Source: Salinadaptatus halalkaliphilus (lineage in GTDB: Archaea; Halobacteriota; Halobacteria; Halobacteriales; Natrialbaceae). From it: a DNA stretch of 64,000 nucleotides. Both the position numbers and the translations under genes were made by a program. This document shows positions 35,190-44,105 of this stretch, piece after piece; positions within the stretch are counted from its first letter, which is position 1; each line of letters opens with the position of its first letter. The notes beneath the pieces were generated by a model, which did no database searches, had not been told where the DNA came from, and saw only the letters and a list, made by a program, of their open reading frames with translations. The stretch lies in the NCBI RefSeq assembly GCF_006543045.1, contig NZ_RBZW01000014.1, positions 50,446 to 114,445 on the forward strand, given 5' to 3'.

Positions 35190-36290
35190 CTACTCGAAGT
35201 ACGCCGCGAGCCGATCCGCGGCCGCCTCGAGTCGCGGCGTCACGAGCGCGAATCGAAGCCAGTCGGTTCGCGAGTCGCCAAAGGCGTTGCCCGGCATCCC
35301 GGCGACGCCGGCCTCATCGACGAGTCTGAAGGTGTTCTCGAGCGTGCCGGGAAAGTTCTCGAATCGAGCCATGACGTAGAACGATCCCTGTGGCTCCGTA
35401 TAGTCCGCGCCGGCTGCCTCGAGCGCGTCGGTGAAGGTATCGACCCGGTCGGCGAGCAGTTTTCGATTTCGGTCGTAGTAGTCGGGGCCGGTTTCTCGAA
35501 GGGCGTGCAAGACGGCCGTCTGTGCCGGCCGACTGCCGGCGACGTTGACCAGCATGTGACGGCGCTTGGCGTCGGCGACCAGCCCCGGCGGGAAGATGGC
35601 GTAGCCGACCCGAAAGCCGGTGATCGCCATCGACTTCGAGAAGGCGTTGGTCACGATCCGGTGATCGGAATCGAAGCCGAGTGCGCTCGTGAATCGTCCG
35701 GAGAGATCGTAGTGATCGTAGACTTCGTCACTGACGAGGATGGCGTCGTACGCCTCGGCGACGTCGACGAGTGCCGCCATCGTCGACTCGGGGTAGACCG
35801 CACCCGTCGGGTTGTTCGGCGAGTTGACCACGATCGCCGCCGTTTCCTGGCTCGCCGCCTCGCGGACGGCAGCCGGCTCGAGTTGGCCGCTCTCGTCCGT
35901 CGCGACATAGCGTTGAGTCCCGCCGAGCATCGTCGTCTTCCCCGGATAGTAGGGATATACCGGATCGGTCAGCAGGATCTCGTCGCCGCGGTCGCGCTCG
36001 AGGGCTCGCGCCATCGCGAGGTAGTTCGCCTCGCCAGCACCGTTGGTGACGATCACCTGCTCGACGTCGACGCGGCGGCGGGCGGCGATCTCTTCGCGCA
36101 ACTCGAGCAACCCCTCGCTGGCGGGGTACTGAAAGGCATCGGGGTCGCGGTCGGCGTACTCTCGAAGTCCCGCTCTGAGCGCCGTCGGCGGCTCCCAGTC
36201 CGGATTCCCGCTGACCATGTCGACGACATCGCGATCGGCCTCGTCCGCGTATTGCATCACGCGGAAGAAAAGCGGCGTCTCGTACTCCAT
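35190..36290 (-). CDS. Pyridoxal-phosphate aminotransferase, class I/II
   Basis: A 366-residue fold-type I aminotransferase. Visible: GNPDWEPPTALR near the N-terminus, TNGAGEANYLAMARAL (cofactor phosphate loop), VVNSPNNPTGAVYP with the Asn that contacts PLP, VSDEVYDHYDL (Asp/Tyr), and the PLP lysine in TNAFSKSMAITGFRVGYA. A C-terminal Arg in WLRFALVTPRLEAA binds the substrate carboxylate. Substrate specificity cannot be read; family members act on aspartate, aromatic or branched-chain amino acids. It should not be taken for BioA, which belongs to class III. ATG at 36290. Confidence 0.93.
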   Translation of the reverse strand: MEYETPLFFRVMQYADEADRDVVDMVSGNPDWEPPTALRAGLREYADRDPDAFQYPASEGLLELREEIAARRRVDVEQVIVTNGAGEANYLAMARALERDRGDEILLTDPVYPYYPGKTTMLGGTQRYVATDESGQLEPAAVREAASQETAAIVVNSPNNPTGAVYPESTMAALVDVAEAYDAILVSDEVYDHYDLSGRFTSALGFDSDHRIVTNAFSKSMAITGFRVGYAIFPPGLVADAKRRHMLVNVAGSRPAQTAVLHALRETGPDYYDRNRKLLADRVDTFTDALEAAGADYTEPQGSFYVMARFENFPGTLENTFRLVDEAGVAGMPGNAFGDSRTDWLRFALVTPRLEAAADRLAAYFE

Positions 36291-36410
36291 ACCGGGACAT
36301 ACTACTGGGCAACCGTGGCTCTTGTTCTTCTCCGCGAGGGCTCGAATGCCAGTCGATCACCGAGCCCGCGTCCCGCCGGTCATCGACCTCTCGTCCACCC
36401 GTCCATTGAT

Positions 36411-36515
36411 ACTGTTGGACAGAACTATTCAACGATCGGTCGCAGTACTGCGGCCGCCACCGTAAGGACGGCCGCGAATTCGCGACCGACGTTTCACTGA
36501 CTTCTGTCCGACAGT
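36411..36515. repeat. Palindromic repeat, family C
   Basis: The outer arms ACTGTTGGACAGAA (36411-36424) and TTCTGTCCGACAGT (36502-36515) pair 13 of 14. Inside, CGGTCGC (36437-36443) pairs with GCGACCG (36482-36488) and CGGCCG with a matching arm, so a nested hairpin is possible. The arm recurs once more, alone, at 49128-49141. Confidence 0.7.
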
Positions 36516-36546
36516 ATGACAACCGTCCCGATCCTACCCCCGAACC

Positions 36547-37062
36547 ATGAACGACGACATCGACCGCGAGCTACCGATGACGGTCGCTGACACGTTGCGA
36601 GACGCCGACGACACCCTCGCGGTCGCCGAATCCTGTACCGGGGGGCTGGTCGGGGCGGCGATCACCGCGGTTCCGGGTGCAAGCGACTACTTCGATACCG
36701 GGCTGACGACCTACGCCTACGACGCCAAGCGCCGCCATCTCGGGGTCAGTCGGGAAGCCCTCGACGAACACGGCGCCGTCTCCGAACCCGTCGCCCGCGA
36801 GATGGCCCGCGGCGTCCGCGACGTGGCGGACGTCTCCTGGGGACTCTCGACGACCGGCGTCGCGGGTCCCTCGGGTGGAAGCGAAGCGAATCCGGTCGGG
36901 ACGGTCTATATCGGGATCGCCTACGCCGGCCCGTGGGGTAGCGAGTCCTCGTTCGCAACCGTGTCCCGCTACGAGTTCGACGGCGACCGTGCGGCCGTTC
37001 GTGCCCAGACCGTCGATCGGGCCCTCGAGGATCTCCGTGGGGAAATCGACGACCAGCGCTAA
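36547..37062 (+). CDS. CinA C-terminal family nicotinamide-nucleotide amidohydrolase
   Basis: A 171-residue single-domain protein equivalent to the C-terminal half of CinA (PncC). The reaction is NMN to nicotinic acid mononucleotide plus ammonia, an NAD-salvage step. Signature residues: LAVAESCTGGLVGAAIT (catalytic Ser/Thr region), YFDTGLTTYAYDAKRRHLGV, WGLSTTGVAGPSGGSEANP (Gly-rich loop), VGTVYIGIAY. Length agrees with stand-alone PncC. ATG at 36547, ~30 bp after the family C palindrome. It is followed 92 bp later by a membrane hydrolase gene on the same strand. Confidence 0.93.
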   Translation: MNDDIDRELPMTVADTLRDADDTLAVAESCTGGLVGAAITAVPGASDYFDTGLTTYAYDAKRRHLGVSREALDEHGAVSEPVAREMARGVRDVADVSWGLSTTGVAGPSGGSEANPVGTVYIGIAYAGPWGSESSFATVSRYEFDGDRAAVRAQTVDRALEDLRGEIDDQR

Positions 37063-37153
37063 GCTCCCGATCGGATCCCTCGAGATACGCCATTTCGAAC
37101 GACACTCTCGAGAGAGAAAACTATTCGTCGGTCGCTTCGAGAGGAGGATGTAG

Positions 37154-37651
37154 ATGAACAAGAAGGGCCACGTGCTCAACGCCATCCTGTTGAGTATCGG
37201 GTTGGGGTATCTGCTCGAGCCAGCGACGGAACTCGCCCACGCGCCAGCGACGCTCGAGATGATCGTACTCGTCGGCGTCCCGATTACGCTCGGGGCGATG
37301 GTCCCCGACATCGACACCGAGTTCGGCAAGCACCGCAAGACGCTGCACAACCTCCCGCTACTTGCCGCCTTCGTTGCGTTTCCGGAAATTTTCAACAACC
37401 TCGAGTACGTCTGGATCGGCGTCCTGACCCACTACGTCTTAGATGTCGCCGGGAGCAAACGCGGTATCGCCCTCTTCTATCCGCTCTCTTCTCACGAGTT
37501 CGGCTTTCCGTTTGGCGTCGCGGTCAGTAGCAAACACGCGACGGTCGTCACGTGGGTCGTGACGGGGCTCGAACTTGCCGTCGCCGCTGCGATCATCTAC
37601 GAGGTTCCGCAATTGGTTCTCGAGATGGGGCTGCAGTCGATCGGATACTGA
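37154..37651 (+). CDS. Membrane-bound metal-dependent hydrolase family protein (DUF457-like)
   Basis: A 165-residue membrane protein with four to five hydrophobic segments. The metal motif is GAMVPDIDTEFGKHRKTLHN (Asp-x-Asp ... Gly-Lys-His-Arg-Lys-Thr-x-His), with LTHYVLDVAGSKRGIALFYP later, the family's His/Asp pair. Distantly related to the gene at 7601. Function is probably a phosphatase- or lipase-like reaction on the membrane, not proven. A purine-rich GGAGGATG just before the start (37142-37149) may be a Shine-Dalgarno site, unusual in this window. Confidence 0.85.
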   Translation: MNKKGHVLNAILLSIGLGYLLEPATELAHAPATLEMIVLVGVPITLGAMVPDIDTEFGKHRKTLHNLPLLAAFVAFPEIFNNLEYVWIGVLTHYVLDVAGSKRGIALFYPLSSHEFGFPFGVAVSSKHATVVTWVVTGLELAVAAAIIYEVPQLVLEMGLQSIGY

Positions 37652-37794
37652 CGTGGTTCGGCAGGTCTACCTGTGTGATACGGCCGACCGAACTCGAGTT
37701 GGGGTTTGCGATCGCAGTGTGTCGAGGGCACGGTCGGCCGTGACCGACGGATACTCAAAGCTGGGCGGACGACAGAGCGAGAGATACACTGACC

Positions 37795-39057
37795 ATGGCG
37801 GTAGAATCGGCGGGTCTCGACTGGCTCGGGATGGAAATAGAGTCGGCGCAACTCAAACTCGCCATCACCGTCGCTGCAGTCGGGATTTTAGTCGCTGTCC
37901 TCCTCACCTACCGGCGGCTCCAATCCAAGATCAGCGACTGGACCAGACCGTTATATGGCGACGTGATTTCGACGGCGATCCTTATTATCACCTGTGCGAT
38001 TACGCTCTCGGTCGTCTTGGGCCTCTGGGAGTACACCGCGACTGTCGTCGACGCGATTTCGGAAAACGGCCTTGATGGCGACATCGTCCCGAGCGCGATC
38101 GCCTCGTTCGTCCTCGTGATCGGGACCGTCATCGTGATGCGATTCGTCAAGCGCATCGTCGACGAGGTGCTTGGCTCGGCGTCCGCCGTGACCGACCACC
38201 AGCGCGAGATCACCCACCGGGTCGCACAGGTCATCGTCTGGGCGATCTCGTGTATCGTCATCCTAGCCGTTTGGATCGACGACCTGACCGGCCTGCTCGC
38301 TGGAGCCGGGTTTCTCGGAATCGTCATCGGGATGGCCGCCCGACAGACGCTTGGCACCGTCCTCGCCGGGTTCGTGTTGATGTTCTCTCGCCCCTTCGAG
38401 ATCGGTGACTGGGTCGAAATCGAAGACAAACAGGGCATCGTCACGGATATCTCGATCGTCAACACGCGCGTTCGATCGTTCGACGGCGAATATATCATGA
38501 TTCCAAACGACGTCGTCTCCTCCGAGATGGTCACGAATCGATCCCGCCGCGGCCGACTCCGCATCGAAATCGACATCGGCGTGGACTACGACGCCGATAT
38601 CGAATATGCGACCGAGCGCCTCGAGGCGGTCCTCGCGGACCTCGAGCGATCGCTCGATGCCCCCTCGCCACAGGTCGTCTCCAAGGAGTTCGGCGACTCG
38701 GCGATCGTTCTTGGCGCGCGCTTCTGGATCACCAACCCAAGCGCGAGACGCTACTGGCGGGCCCGGACGGCGGCCGTTCAGGCCATCAAACGCGATCTCG
38801 AGGCCGAATCGATCGACATCCCGTATCCACAGCGCGAACTCTCGGGCCGTGACGACGTTGCCGTTCGAGTCGGCGATAGCGACGGGGCAGAACCCACCGT
38901 CGATCCACCGGATTCCGAGGGCGACCACGCGAATGTCGACGCGGACGGCACCGAGAGGATGACAGACGACACCAACGCTACCGACGACTCGAGCCCGCAA
39001 ACCGACGATGGATCGGACGACGACCACCGACCGATAACCTACGCGGAGGACGAGTGA
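37795..39057 (+). CDS. mscS: Small-conductance mechanosensitive channel (MscS family)
   Basis: A 420-residue membrane protein. About five transmembrane segments occupy residues 15-190, ending in the pore-lining TM3 GLLAGAGFLGIVIGMAARQT. The beta domain follows: GFVLMFSRPFEIGDWVEIED, IVNTRVRSFDGEYIMIPNDV. A mixed alpha/beta part runs to ~residue 345. The last ~75 residues are an acidic disordered tail (TDDTNATDDSSPQTDDGS). It relieves hypo-osmotic shock by opening under membrane tension. Its stop codon overlaps the start of the next gene (GTGATG), so the two are co-translated. Confidence 0.95.
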   Translation: MAVESAGLDWLGMEIESAQLKLAITVAAVGILVAVLLTYRRLQSKISDWTRPLYGDVISTAILIITCAITLSVVLGLWEYTATVVDAISENGLDGDIVPSAIASFVLVIGTVIVMRFVKRIVDEVLGSASAVTDHQREITHRVAQVIVWAISCIVILAVWIDDLTGLLAGAGFLGIVIGMAARQTLGTVLAGFVLMFSRPFEIGDWVEIEDKQGIVTDISIVNTRVRSFDGEYIMIPNDVVSSEMVTNRSRRGRLRIEIDIGVDYDADIEYATERLEAVLADLERSLDAPSPQVVSKEFGDSAIVLGARFWITNPSARRYWRARTAAVQAIKRDLEAESIDIPYPQRELSGRDDVAVRVGDSDGAEPTVDPPDSEGDHANVDADGTERMTDDTNATDDSSPQTDDGSDDDHRPITYAEDE

Positions 39058-39626
39058 TGGATCTCCGAGAGCAACGCGGCGAAACGACCGACGTCTACCA
39101 ACCAGCCGAGGATTCACAGTTGCTCGCCGATGCCGTCTGTGATCGCGTGGCGGACGGACTCGTCCTCGAGGTCGGGACGGGGTCGGGCTACGTCGCCGGC
39201 CGCATTGCCGAGGAGACGAACGCCCAAGTCGTCGCCACCGACCTGAATCCCCACGCCGTTCGCCAGGCCCGCGACGAGGGTGTCGAGGCGATTCGAGCCG
39301 ATCTGGTCTCGCCGTTTGCCAACGACAGTTTCGACGCCGTGGCGTTCAATCCGCCGTATCTGCCGACCGATCCCGACAACGAGTGGGACGACTGGATGGA
39401 ACGGGCCCTCTCGGGCGGCGAAGACGGCCGCGCCGTCATCGATCCGTTCCTCGAAACCGTCGGCCGCGTGCTCGCACCCGACGGCGTCGTCTATCTGCTC
39501 GTCAGCAGTCTCACCGGCGTCGACGAGGTCGTCGAACGGGCCGGCGAGCACGGATTCAGCGCCGTCGCCATCGCCGAGGAGTCGTTCCCCTTCGAGACGT
39601 TGACCGTCCTCGAGCTCGTCCGCTGA
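39057..39626 (+). CDS. HemK2/Mtq2-type class I methyltransferase
   Basis: 189 residues from the ATG at 39057 (or 190 from the GTG at 39054). SAM-binding motif I is VLEVGTGSGYVAGRIA; motif II VVATDLNPHAVRQAR; and the catalytic NPPY in FDAVAFNPPYLPTDPDNEW. The N-terminal DVYQPAEDSQLLADAV is characteristic of the eukaryotic/archaeal Mtq2 (HemK2, N6AMT1) branch, which methylates the Gln of the GGQ motif of release factor aRF1 with the help of Trm112. It shares bases with mscS upstream; that pairing is probably a regulatory convenience. Confidence 0.92.
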   Translation: MDLREQRGETTDVYQPAEDSQLLADAVCDRVADGLVLEVGTGSGYVAGRIAEETNAQVVATDLNPHAVRQARDEGVEAIRADLVSPFANDSFDAVAFNPPYLPTDPDNEWDDWMERALSGGEDGRAVIDPFLETVGRVLAPDGVVYLLVSSLTGVDEVVERAGEHGFSAVAIAEESFPFETLTVLELVR

Positions 39627-39806
39627 GACGATTGTCCGGCAGTGCCGATATGCCCGCGACCGCCTCGCGAGCCCACCGGGAATCGCCACACCTGTCCGTC
39701 TGCTCGCGAGCCATGCACGGCCCACCGGGGCACGAACTCGACTTTCGGAACTTATCAAAACGCTGGAATTCAGGTCTGTATTAAGACCGTTGGGACCCAC
39801 CGCCAA

Positions 39807-40409
39807 ATGGAGGCTCAACACGTGGCAACGAAACGTACCCCTGCAGAACGCACGCTCGAATCGACATTGCTCGGCCGGTCAGTCTCGTTCAACTACTCGG
39901 AGACCTGGGTCGCCTACTCGATCGTCGGCCTTCGACTCGTGATGGCCTGGGTCTTCATCCAGGCCGGCCTCGGGAAGGTGGCCGACGGTGGCTGGGGCGA
40001 ACCGCTGGCGTGGTCGTCCGCGGGCTTTCTGAACAACGCCGTCGCCGATGCGAACCCCCTACACGGCTTGTTCCTGTGGTTTGGCGACTACGCCGCTCTC
40101 GTCGACCCGTTGGTTATCTTCGGACAGCTACTCATCGGATTGGCGTTACTGGTTGGCGCATGCTTCCGGTTTGCCGCACTGATGGGCGCAGTCCAGATGC
40201 TATTTTTCTGGACTGCAGCCTGGGAAGGCGGCCTGGCAGCGGGACTCCCCGTCGAAAACGGCTTCGTCTTCGATAGCTCGTTCGTCTACATGCTACTGCT
40301 GTTCGGCCTCGCTGCCTGGGGTGCCGGTCGTCTCGCCGGCATCGACGGCGTCCTCGAGCAGACCGGAATCGTTCGATCGAATCCGTGGCTCCGATACGTT
40401 CTCGGCTAA
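39807..40409 (+). CDS. DoxX-family membrane protein
   Basis: 200 residues from the ATG at 39807 (MEAQHVATKRTPAERTLEST). Four transmembrane helices of the DoxX/quinol-oxidase-subunit type: VGLRLVMAWVFIQAGLGKVA (with the family Arg and Lys), PLVIFGQLLIGLALLVGACF, ALMGAVQMLFFWTAAWEGG, SFVYMLLLFGLAAWGAG. Family members are found as thiosulfate:quinone oxidoreductase subunits and as stand-alone proteins of unknown role. No partner gene is adjacent. The TAA stop touches a family B palindrome at 40408. Confidence 0.88.
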   Translation: MEAQHVATKRTPAERTLESTLLGRSVSFNYSETWVAYSIVGLRLVMAWVFIQAGLGKVADGGWGEPLAWSSAGFLNNAVADANPLHGLFLWFGDYAALVDPLVIFGQLLIGLALLVGACFRFAALMGAVQMLFFWTAAWEGGLAAGLPVENGFVFDSSFVYMLLLFGLAAWGAGRLAGIDGVLEQTGIVRSNPWLRYVLG

Positions 40410-40493
40410 GTACCCTCCCAAGCGTCGACTGCTGAGCGCATCGATACCCACCGCGTGATGTCGCTCACCAGTGCAGGCTTGGGACGACACTAA
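40408..40493. repeat. Palindromic repeat, family B, copy 3
   Basis: It starts AAGTACCCTCCCAAGCGTCG and ends GTGCAGGCTTGGGACGACACTA. CCCTCCCAAGC pairs with GCTTGGGA. The left end overlaps the DoxX stop codon. The rest of 40494-40884 has no strong gene apart from the weak minus-strand frame noted next and the downstream side of tRNA-Glu. Confidence 0.75.
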
Positions 40494-40846
40494 CGCCCCG
40501 TAGCCAAACGCGATAGCGGTACGGAACGGATACACGAAAACGACGCGTTCTCGAGGTCTCCGACGCAACCGAGCGATACGGTCGCTCCCGTGATTCGATC
40601 GACCGTCTCGAGTGAGACCGTTCCATCGACGTTCGCTCGAGCACGATCGAACGCAATGGGTAGACCCGGCCCAGCGAGCAGATCGGTCACACCGAATCCG
40701 ACATCGACCTCGAATCGAGACAGAATCATTCGCTCGCTCGAGATGGGAACGGCTCTATCGAGCGACCGAGCGACTACGGAGACGCCGACGCTGTCCGGGA
40801 TTTGAACCCGATGCGTAGCCTCGATTCGCCGGAGTACCTGCTTCAA
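40490..40846 (-). CDS. Weak candidate gene between family B repeat and tRNA-Glu
   Basis: A 118-codon frame with a TTG start (or 78 codons from the ATG at 40726, MILSRFEVDVGFGVTDLLAG). Amino-acid content is plausible for a halophile, but the third-position GC is lower than in neighbours and no family is recognised. In its favour, its TAG stop falls exactly at the end of the family B palindrome, mirroring the DoxX stop at the other end. I think it somewhat less likely than not to be real. Confidence 0.25.
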   Translation of the reverse strand: MKQVLRRIEATHRVQIPDSVGVSVVARSLDRAVPISSERMILSRFEVDVGFGVTDLLAGPGLPIAFDRARANVDGTVSLETVDRITGATVSLGCVGDLENASFSCIRSVPLSRLATGR

Positions 40847-40884
40847 ATCAAAAGCGTTCGCTTTTTCTCAGTAGGTTCGGAAAA

Positions 40885-40959
40885 TGCTCCGTCTGGGATT
40901 TGAACCCAGGTCATCGGCTCGAAAGGCCGAAATGATTGGCCGGACTACACCAACGGAGC
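40885..40959 (-). tRNA. tRNA-Glu (anticodon TTC)
   Basis: A cloverleaf of 75 nt on the minus strand. Acceptor arms GCTCCGT and ACGGAGC pair; the anticodon stem TCGGC/GCCGA closes the loop CTTTCGA; the T arm contains GGGTTCAAATCCC. The 3' CCA is not encoded and no intron is seen. The identity Glu follows from the TTC anticodon. Confidence 0.96.
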
Positions 40960-41168
40960 GTCTCTCACACACCTGACGGCCTGACGGACACGGTCCATCT
41001 CGCCATCGAGGCGTACCTGGTAGTTGCCGAGGGTTTATCAAAAACGTTCCGTTCCGAGTCGACGGTGGGACGGACTGACGTGGCCGTGCTCGGTTCGTGT
41101 ACCAACTGGCCGCGGCGTCCGTTCGGATGTTCGAACACCGTCGTCGATCCACCGCGTGGAGATGGGAT

Positions 41169-41259
41169 TCATCGGACTGCTGTCCCGTTTTACCGGAGTG
41201 ACTCCAGGACGCCTCGAGGTCGGACCGACGCTGACGGACAGTCAGCCGTACGACCGTCA
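41169..41259. repeat. Palindromic 3'-end element, family A (diverged)
   Basis: The left end TCATCGGACTGCTGTCCCG and right end GACAGTCAGCCGTACG match the family; the middle (TTTACCGGAGTGACTCC) is weaker than in other copies. It ends at the stop codon of the minus-strand gene 41257-41700 (TCA at 41257-41259, separated by CACC-like bases from the conserved end). The remainder of 40960-41168 holds nothing else I can name. Confidence 0.6.
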
Positions 41260-41700
41260 CTCGGGGGCACTTTTCCGCCCGGTCACCGACGTTGGTATCA
41301 ACCTGAAGTCGGCGAACTCGATCTCGTCTCGAGGCCGGTCGAAGATGTCGACCGTCGGGATGTCGACGGCCCACATGCGCTGGACGGCCGACGAGTCGTA
41401 GGGATGGCCGGCCAGCTCCTCGAGGCTCCCCGTCGCGACGACGCTTCGCCAGCCATCGTCGGTCTCCTCGGCGACGACGAACGACACCGGATCGTCGATC
41501 CGATCGGATTTGTTGCTCTCGGGCGGGAACGAGAGGCGGAAATAAAAGGCACCATCGTCCGTCGCGTAGCCGTACGAAACGGGTAACGACGCCGGCGGCT
41601 CGTCGTTCTCGGTAGTGAACGAGAGTACTCCGGTGCCACCGGGCTCGAGAAACGCGTCGCGTTCGGCGTCGGGCAGGGTAACCCAGCGTAGTCCCGCCAT
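41257..41700 (-). CDS. Pyridoxamine 5'-phosphate oxidase-like FMN-binding protein
   Basis: A 147-residue split-barrel protein. Strands of the flavin-binding fold: GTGVLSFTTENDEPPASLPV, GAFYFRLSFPPES, DPVSFVVAEETDDGWRSVVA, TGSLEELAG. Haloarchaeal members of this group (PNPOx-like, HugZ/Rv1155-like) bind FMN, heme or F420; the cofactor here cannot be told. The C-terminal half (IPTVDIFDRPRDEIEFADF) is shared by the halophile subfamily. ATG at 41700. It stands alone, next to the tRNA-Glu upstream region. Confidence 0.85.
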   Translation of the reverse strand: MAGLRWVTLPDAERDAFLEPGGTGVLSFTTENDEPPASLPVSYGYATDDGAFYFRLSFPPESNKSDRIDDPVSFVVAEETDDGWRSVVATGSLEELAGHPYDSSAVQRMWAVDIPTVDIFDRPRDEIEFADFRLIPTSVTGRKSAPE

Positions 41701-41847
41701 CGGGATCCTCTACCACGTCGAGTACAAAAAACCACCCCCACCTATGCGGGTGGTGCTCCGTAATCATACGGACCATATCAGACCGACCCCGATGCCCGGT
41801 GGTCACCAACGATACCGACGGCCGGTCCTCGACGAGCGGACAGTCGG

Positions 41848-43197
41848 TTACTGGATGTCGTCTGGCCACGCCGTCACCGTCTCGTAGTCACCGGGCGGAA
41901 CCGGACCCTCGAGCAGCGGATCGTCGGTGTCGACCATCCATTCGTGGAGTTGCGCTGCGAGATCCCGGCGAACGTCCTGGTATCTCGGCTCCTGTGCGAC
42001 GTTGTCGTCTTCCTGAGGGCTCTCCCGGAGATCGTACAGCTCCTCGTAGGGACGGGGTGGCACCCCGTCAGTCTCGCGAACCATGCGGCCGGCCTCGCTC
42101 GCGAAGATATCCGTGGTGAGATACACCTTCGGCAGGTGCCAGAAGCTGCGGATGTACTTGTACCGGTTCGTGCGAATCGCCCGGACCGGGTTGTACATAT
42201 CGTGCCAGGTCATCTCCGCGAAGAGTCGGTCGCGCTCGTCGAACTCGTCGTCGGTTAACAGGGGGAGGAAACTCCGTCCGTCGACTTCCGGCGGAACATC
42301 GATCTCGAGAAACTCGAGCAGGGTCGGCAACACGTCGACGTTGCTGATCAGTTCGTCGTATCGTCGTCCGTCGTCGGTCAACTCCGGGTACCGCATCAAC
42401 AGTGCCGCCTCGATGCCGGGATCGTAACAGTTGCCTTTGGCTCGCGGAAACGCGATCCCGTGTTCGGTCGTAAAGAGTACCAGCGTCTCGTCGGCGTGCC
42501 CGTTGGACTCGAGGGCGTCGAGGATGGTGCCGACGGCGTCGTCGATGGCGTATACCATGCCGTGCATCTCCGCGAGGTCGTGGCGAATGCCTCGCCGGTC
42601 GGGCAGATAGGCAAGTGGCCTGATCGCGTCCGGATCGTCCGTCTCGTAGTGGTCGCCGTCGAACCCGAACCGACCGTTGTCTTCTTCGACGCGGTGCAGT
42701 TCGAAAAAACCGATGGAGGCGAAAAAGGGTGGCTCGAACGCTTCTCGCTCGAGAAAGCCGTCGACGACGTCGGCGACGTTTTGCGCCCGGTTTGCCTGAT
42801 GGACCGTCGGCGCGACGCCGGGATAGAGATTCCCCTCGGAGTGGACGTAATCGTACTCGAGGCGATCGGTATCCTGGGTGATGTGCTGAAGGCCGAACAG
42901 GTGCGTTTCGTAGCCGGCCTCGCTGAGATAGTGCGGGAGGATCCGCTCGCCGTCGCCGAGTTCCCACTCGCCGTGTGCGAGCCCCATCAGTCCGTTGACG
43001 TGGGGGTAGCGTCCGGTCATGAGGCTGCCGCGGCTCGGCGAACACTGCGGTGCGGTCACGAAGTGGTTCTCGAAACACGCGCCGTTCTCGGCGAGGGCGT
43101 CGAGCCGGGGCGTCTCGATGTCGGCACCGTAACAGCCGAGATATCGGCCCAGGTCGTGACAGTGGACGAGGAGGACGTTTGGTCTCGAGGCGGCCAT
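41848..43197 (-). CDS. Sulfatase (type I, formylglycine-dependent)
   Basis: A 449-residue alkaline-phosphatase-superfamily protein. Metal site VLLVHCHDLGRYLGCYG; active-site motif APQCSPSRGSLMTGRYP, where the Cys is converted to formylglycine (C-x-P-S-R). Later: TLVLFTTEHGIAFPRAKGN with the second metal ligands. The fold resembles heparan N-sulfatase-like enzymes; substrates would be sulfated polysaccharides or other sulfate esters. No signal peptide is seen, so it is probably cytoplasmic unless exported otherwise. The maturation enzyme is not in the window. Confidence 0.93.
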   Translation of the reverse strand: MAASRPNVLLVHCHDLGRYLGCYGADIETPRLDALAENGACFENHFVTAPQCSPSRGSLMTGRYPHVNGLMGLAHGEWELGDGERILPHYLSEAGYETHLFGLQHITQDTDRLEYDYVHSEGNLYPGVAPTVHQANRAQNVADVVDGFLEREAFEPPFFASIGFFELHRVEEDNGRFGFDGDHYETDDPDAIRPLAYLPDRRGIRHDLAEMHGMVYAIDDAVGTILDALESNGHADETLVLFTTEHGIAFPRAKGNCYDPGIEAALLMRYPELTDDGRRYDELISNVDVLPTLLEFLEIDVPPEVDGRSFLPLLTDDEFDERDRLFAEMTWHDMYNPVRAIRTNRYKYIRSFWHLPKVYLTTDIFASEAGRMVRETDGVPPRPYEELYDLRESPQEDDNVAQEPRYQDVRRDLAAQLHEWMVDTDDPLLEGPVPPGDYETVTAWPDDIQ

Positions 43198-43242
43198 GAA
43201 CGACGGTCAGTCACGGTCTCTCGCGTGATTGTTAACGAGAGC

Positions 43243-44043
43243 CTAGTCGGTGAGCAGCATGACCGGGACCATGATCGAGACACCGAGTACAACCCCGAAG
43301 ACGAGTTCGCGGCGTCCCCGGCCGGGGAGATCCGTTCCGTACTCGAGTGCCTCGGGGAAGATATCGTGGACGACCAGATAGATCATCGCGCCGGCCGCGA
43401 AGCCGAACCCGAACGGGAGGAACTCGCGGGCGACGGTGACGAACAGGTATGCGATTCCGGCGCCGATCGGTTGGGGCACGCTCGAGAAAACGGCCCAGCC
43501 GAATATCTTCCAGTTTGCGAGACCGTAGGTGTGAAGCGGAATGGCGACGGCCAGCCCTTCGGGGATGTTCTGTATCGAGATCGCGATCGTAATGAAGACC
43601 GCGAGTGCGGGAACTGCCAGCCCTGCCAACACCAGATCCCCCTCGACGCCGAGATCGGCGAACGCGACGCCGAGTGCCACCCCTTCCGGAAAACTGTGGA
43701 CGGTGAGGACGCCAACGATGAGTACGAGCTTGCGAAAGTCGGCGTCGGGCATCTCTCGAGGTTCGAACTCGTAGCCGGTGATGAGCCGATCGGCGACGAC
43801 GACCAGCACGACGCCGACGAGGAGTCCGAGGCCGACCTGGCCGACGGTCCCTTCGCCCAACCCTTCGACGACGAAGCCAAACAGGGACGCAAAGAGCATG
43901 ATTCCGCCGGCGAGTCCCCAGAGAACGACGGTGACGCGATCGCTGATGTCGTCGACGACGAAAAACGGTACCGTCCCGAGTCCACAGACGAGCGCGGTAA
44001 ATATCCCTGCTGCCAGCACGAGTCCGAGCCCGTCGACGACCAT
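43243..44043 (-). CDS. ZIP-family metal transporter (GufA type)
   Basis: A 266-residue membrane protein with about eight transmembrane helices. The metal-transport signatures are VHSFPEGVALGVAFADLG (TM4; His and Glu) and SIQNIPEGLAVAIPL (TM5; Gln replaces the first His, as in GufA members). A short His-poor loop joins TM3 and TM4. It should import Zn2+ or a similar divalent ion. It is separated by ~45 bp from the sulfatase gene on the same strand, so they could be co-transcribed, though no functional link is obvious. Confidence 0.92.
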   Translation of the reverse strand: MVVDGLGLVLAAGIFTALVCGLGTVPFFVVDDISDRVTVVLWGLAGGIMLFASLFGFVVEGLGEGTVGQVGLGLLVGVVLVVVADRLITGYEFEPREMPDADFRKLVLIVGVLTVHSFPEGVALGVAFADLGVEGDLVLAGLAVPALAVFITIAISIQNIPEGLAVAIPLHTYGLANWKIFGWAVFSSVPQPIGAGIAYLFVTVAREFLPFGFGFAAGAMIYLVVHDIFPEALEYGTDLPGRGRRELVFGVVLGVSIMVPVMLLTD

Positions 44044-44105
44044 ACGTCCACTCGTCGATAGACCGTCTTACTCCTGTTGTTCCCGGCTCAGCGCGGGTTT
44101 CGACT

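Noticed and set aside
35190..36290. This aminotransferase as the missing BioA
   Set aside because: Its motifs (NSPNNPTGA, SKSMAITGFRVGY) are class I/II, while BioA is class III; it is also not in the biotin operon.
42460..44061. A 533-codon plus-strand frame
   Set aside because: Antisense to the sulfatase and ZIP transporter, both of which have conserved active-site motifs on the minus strand.
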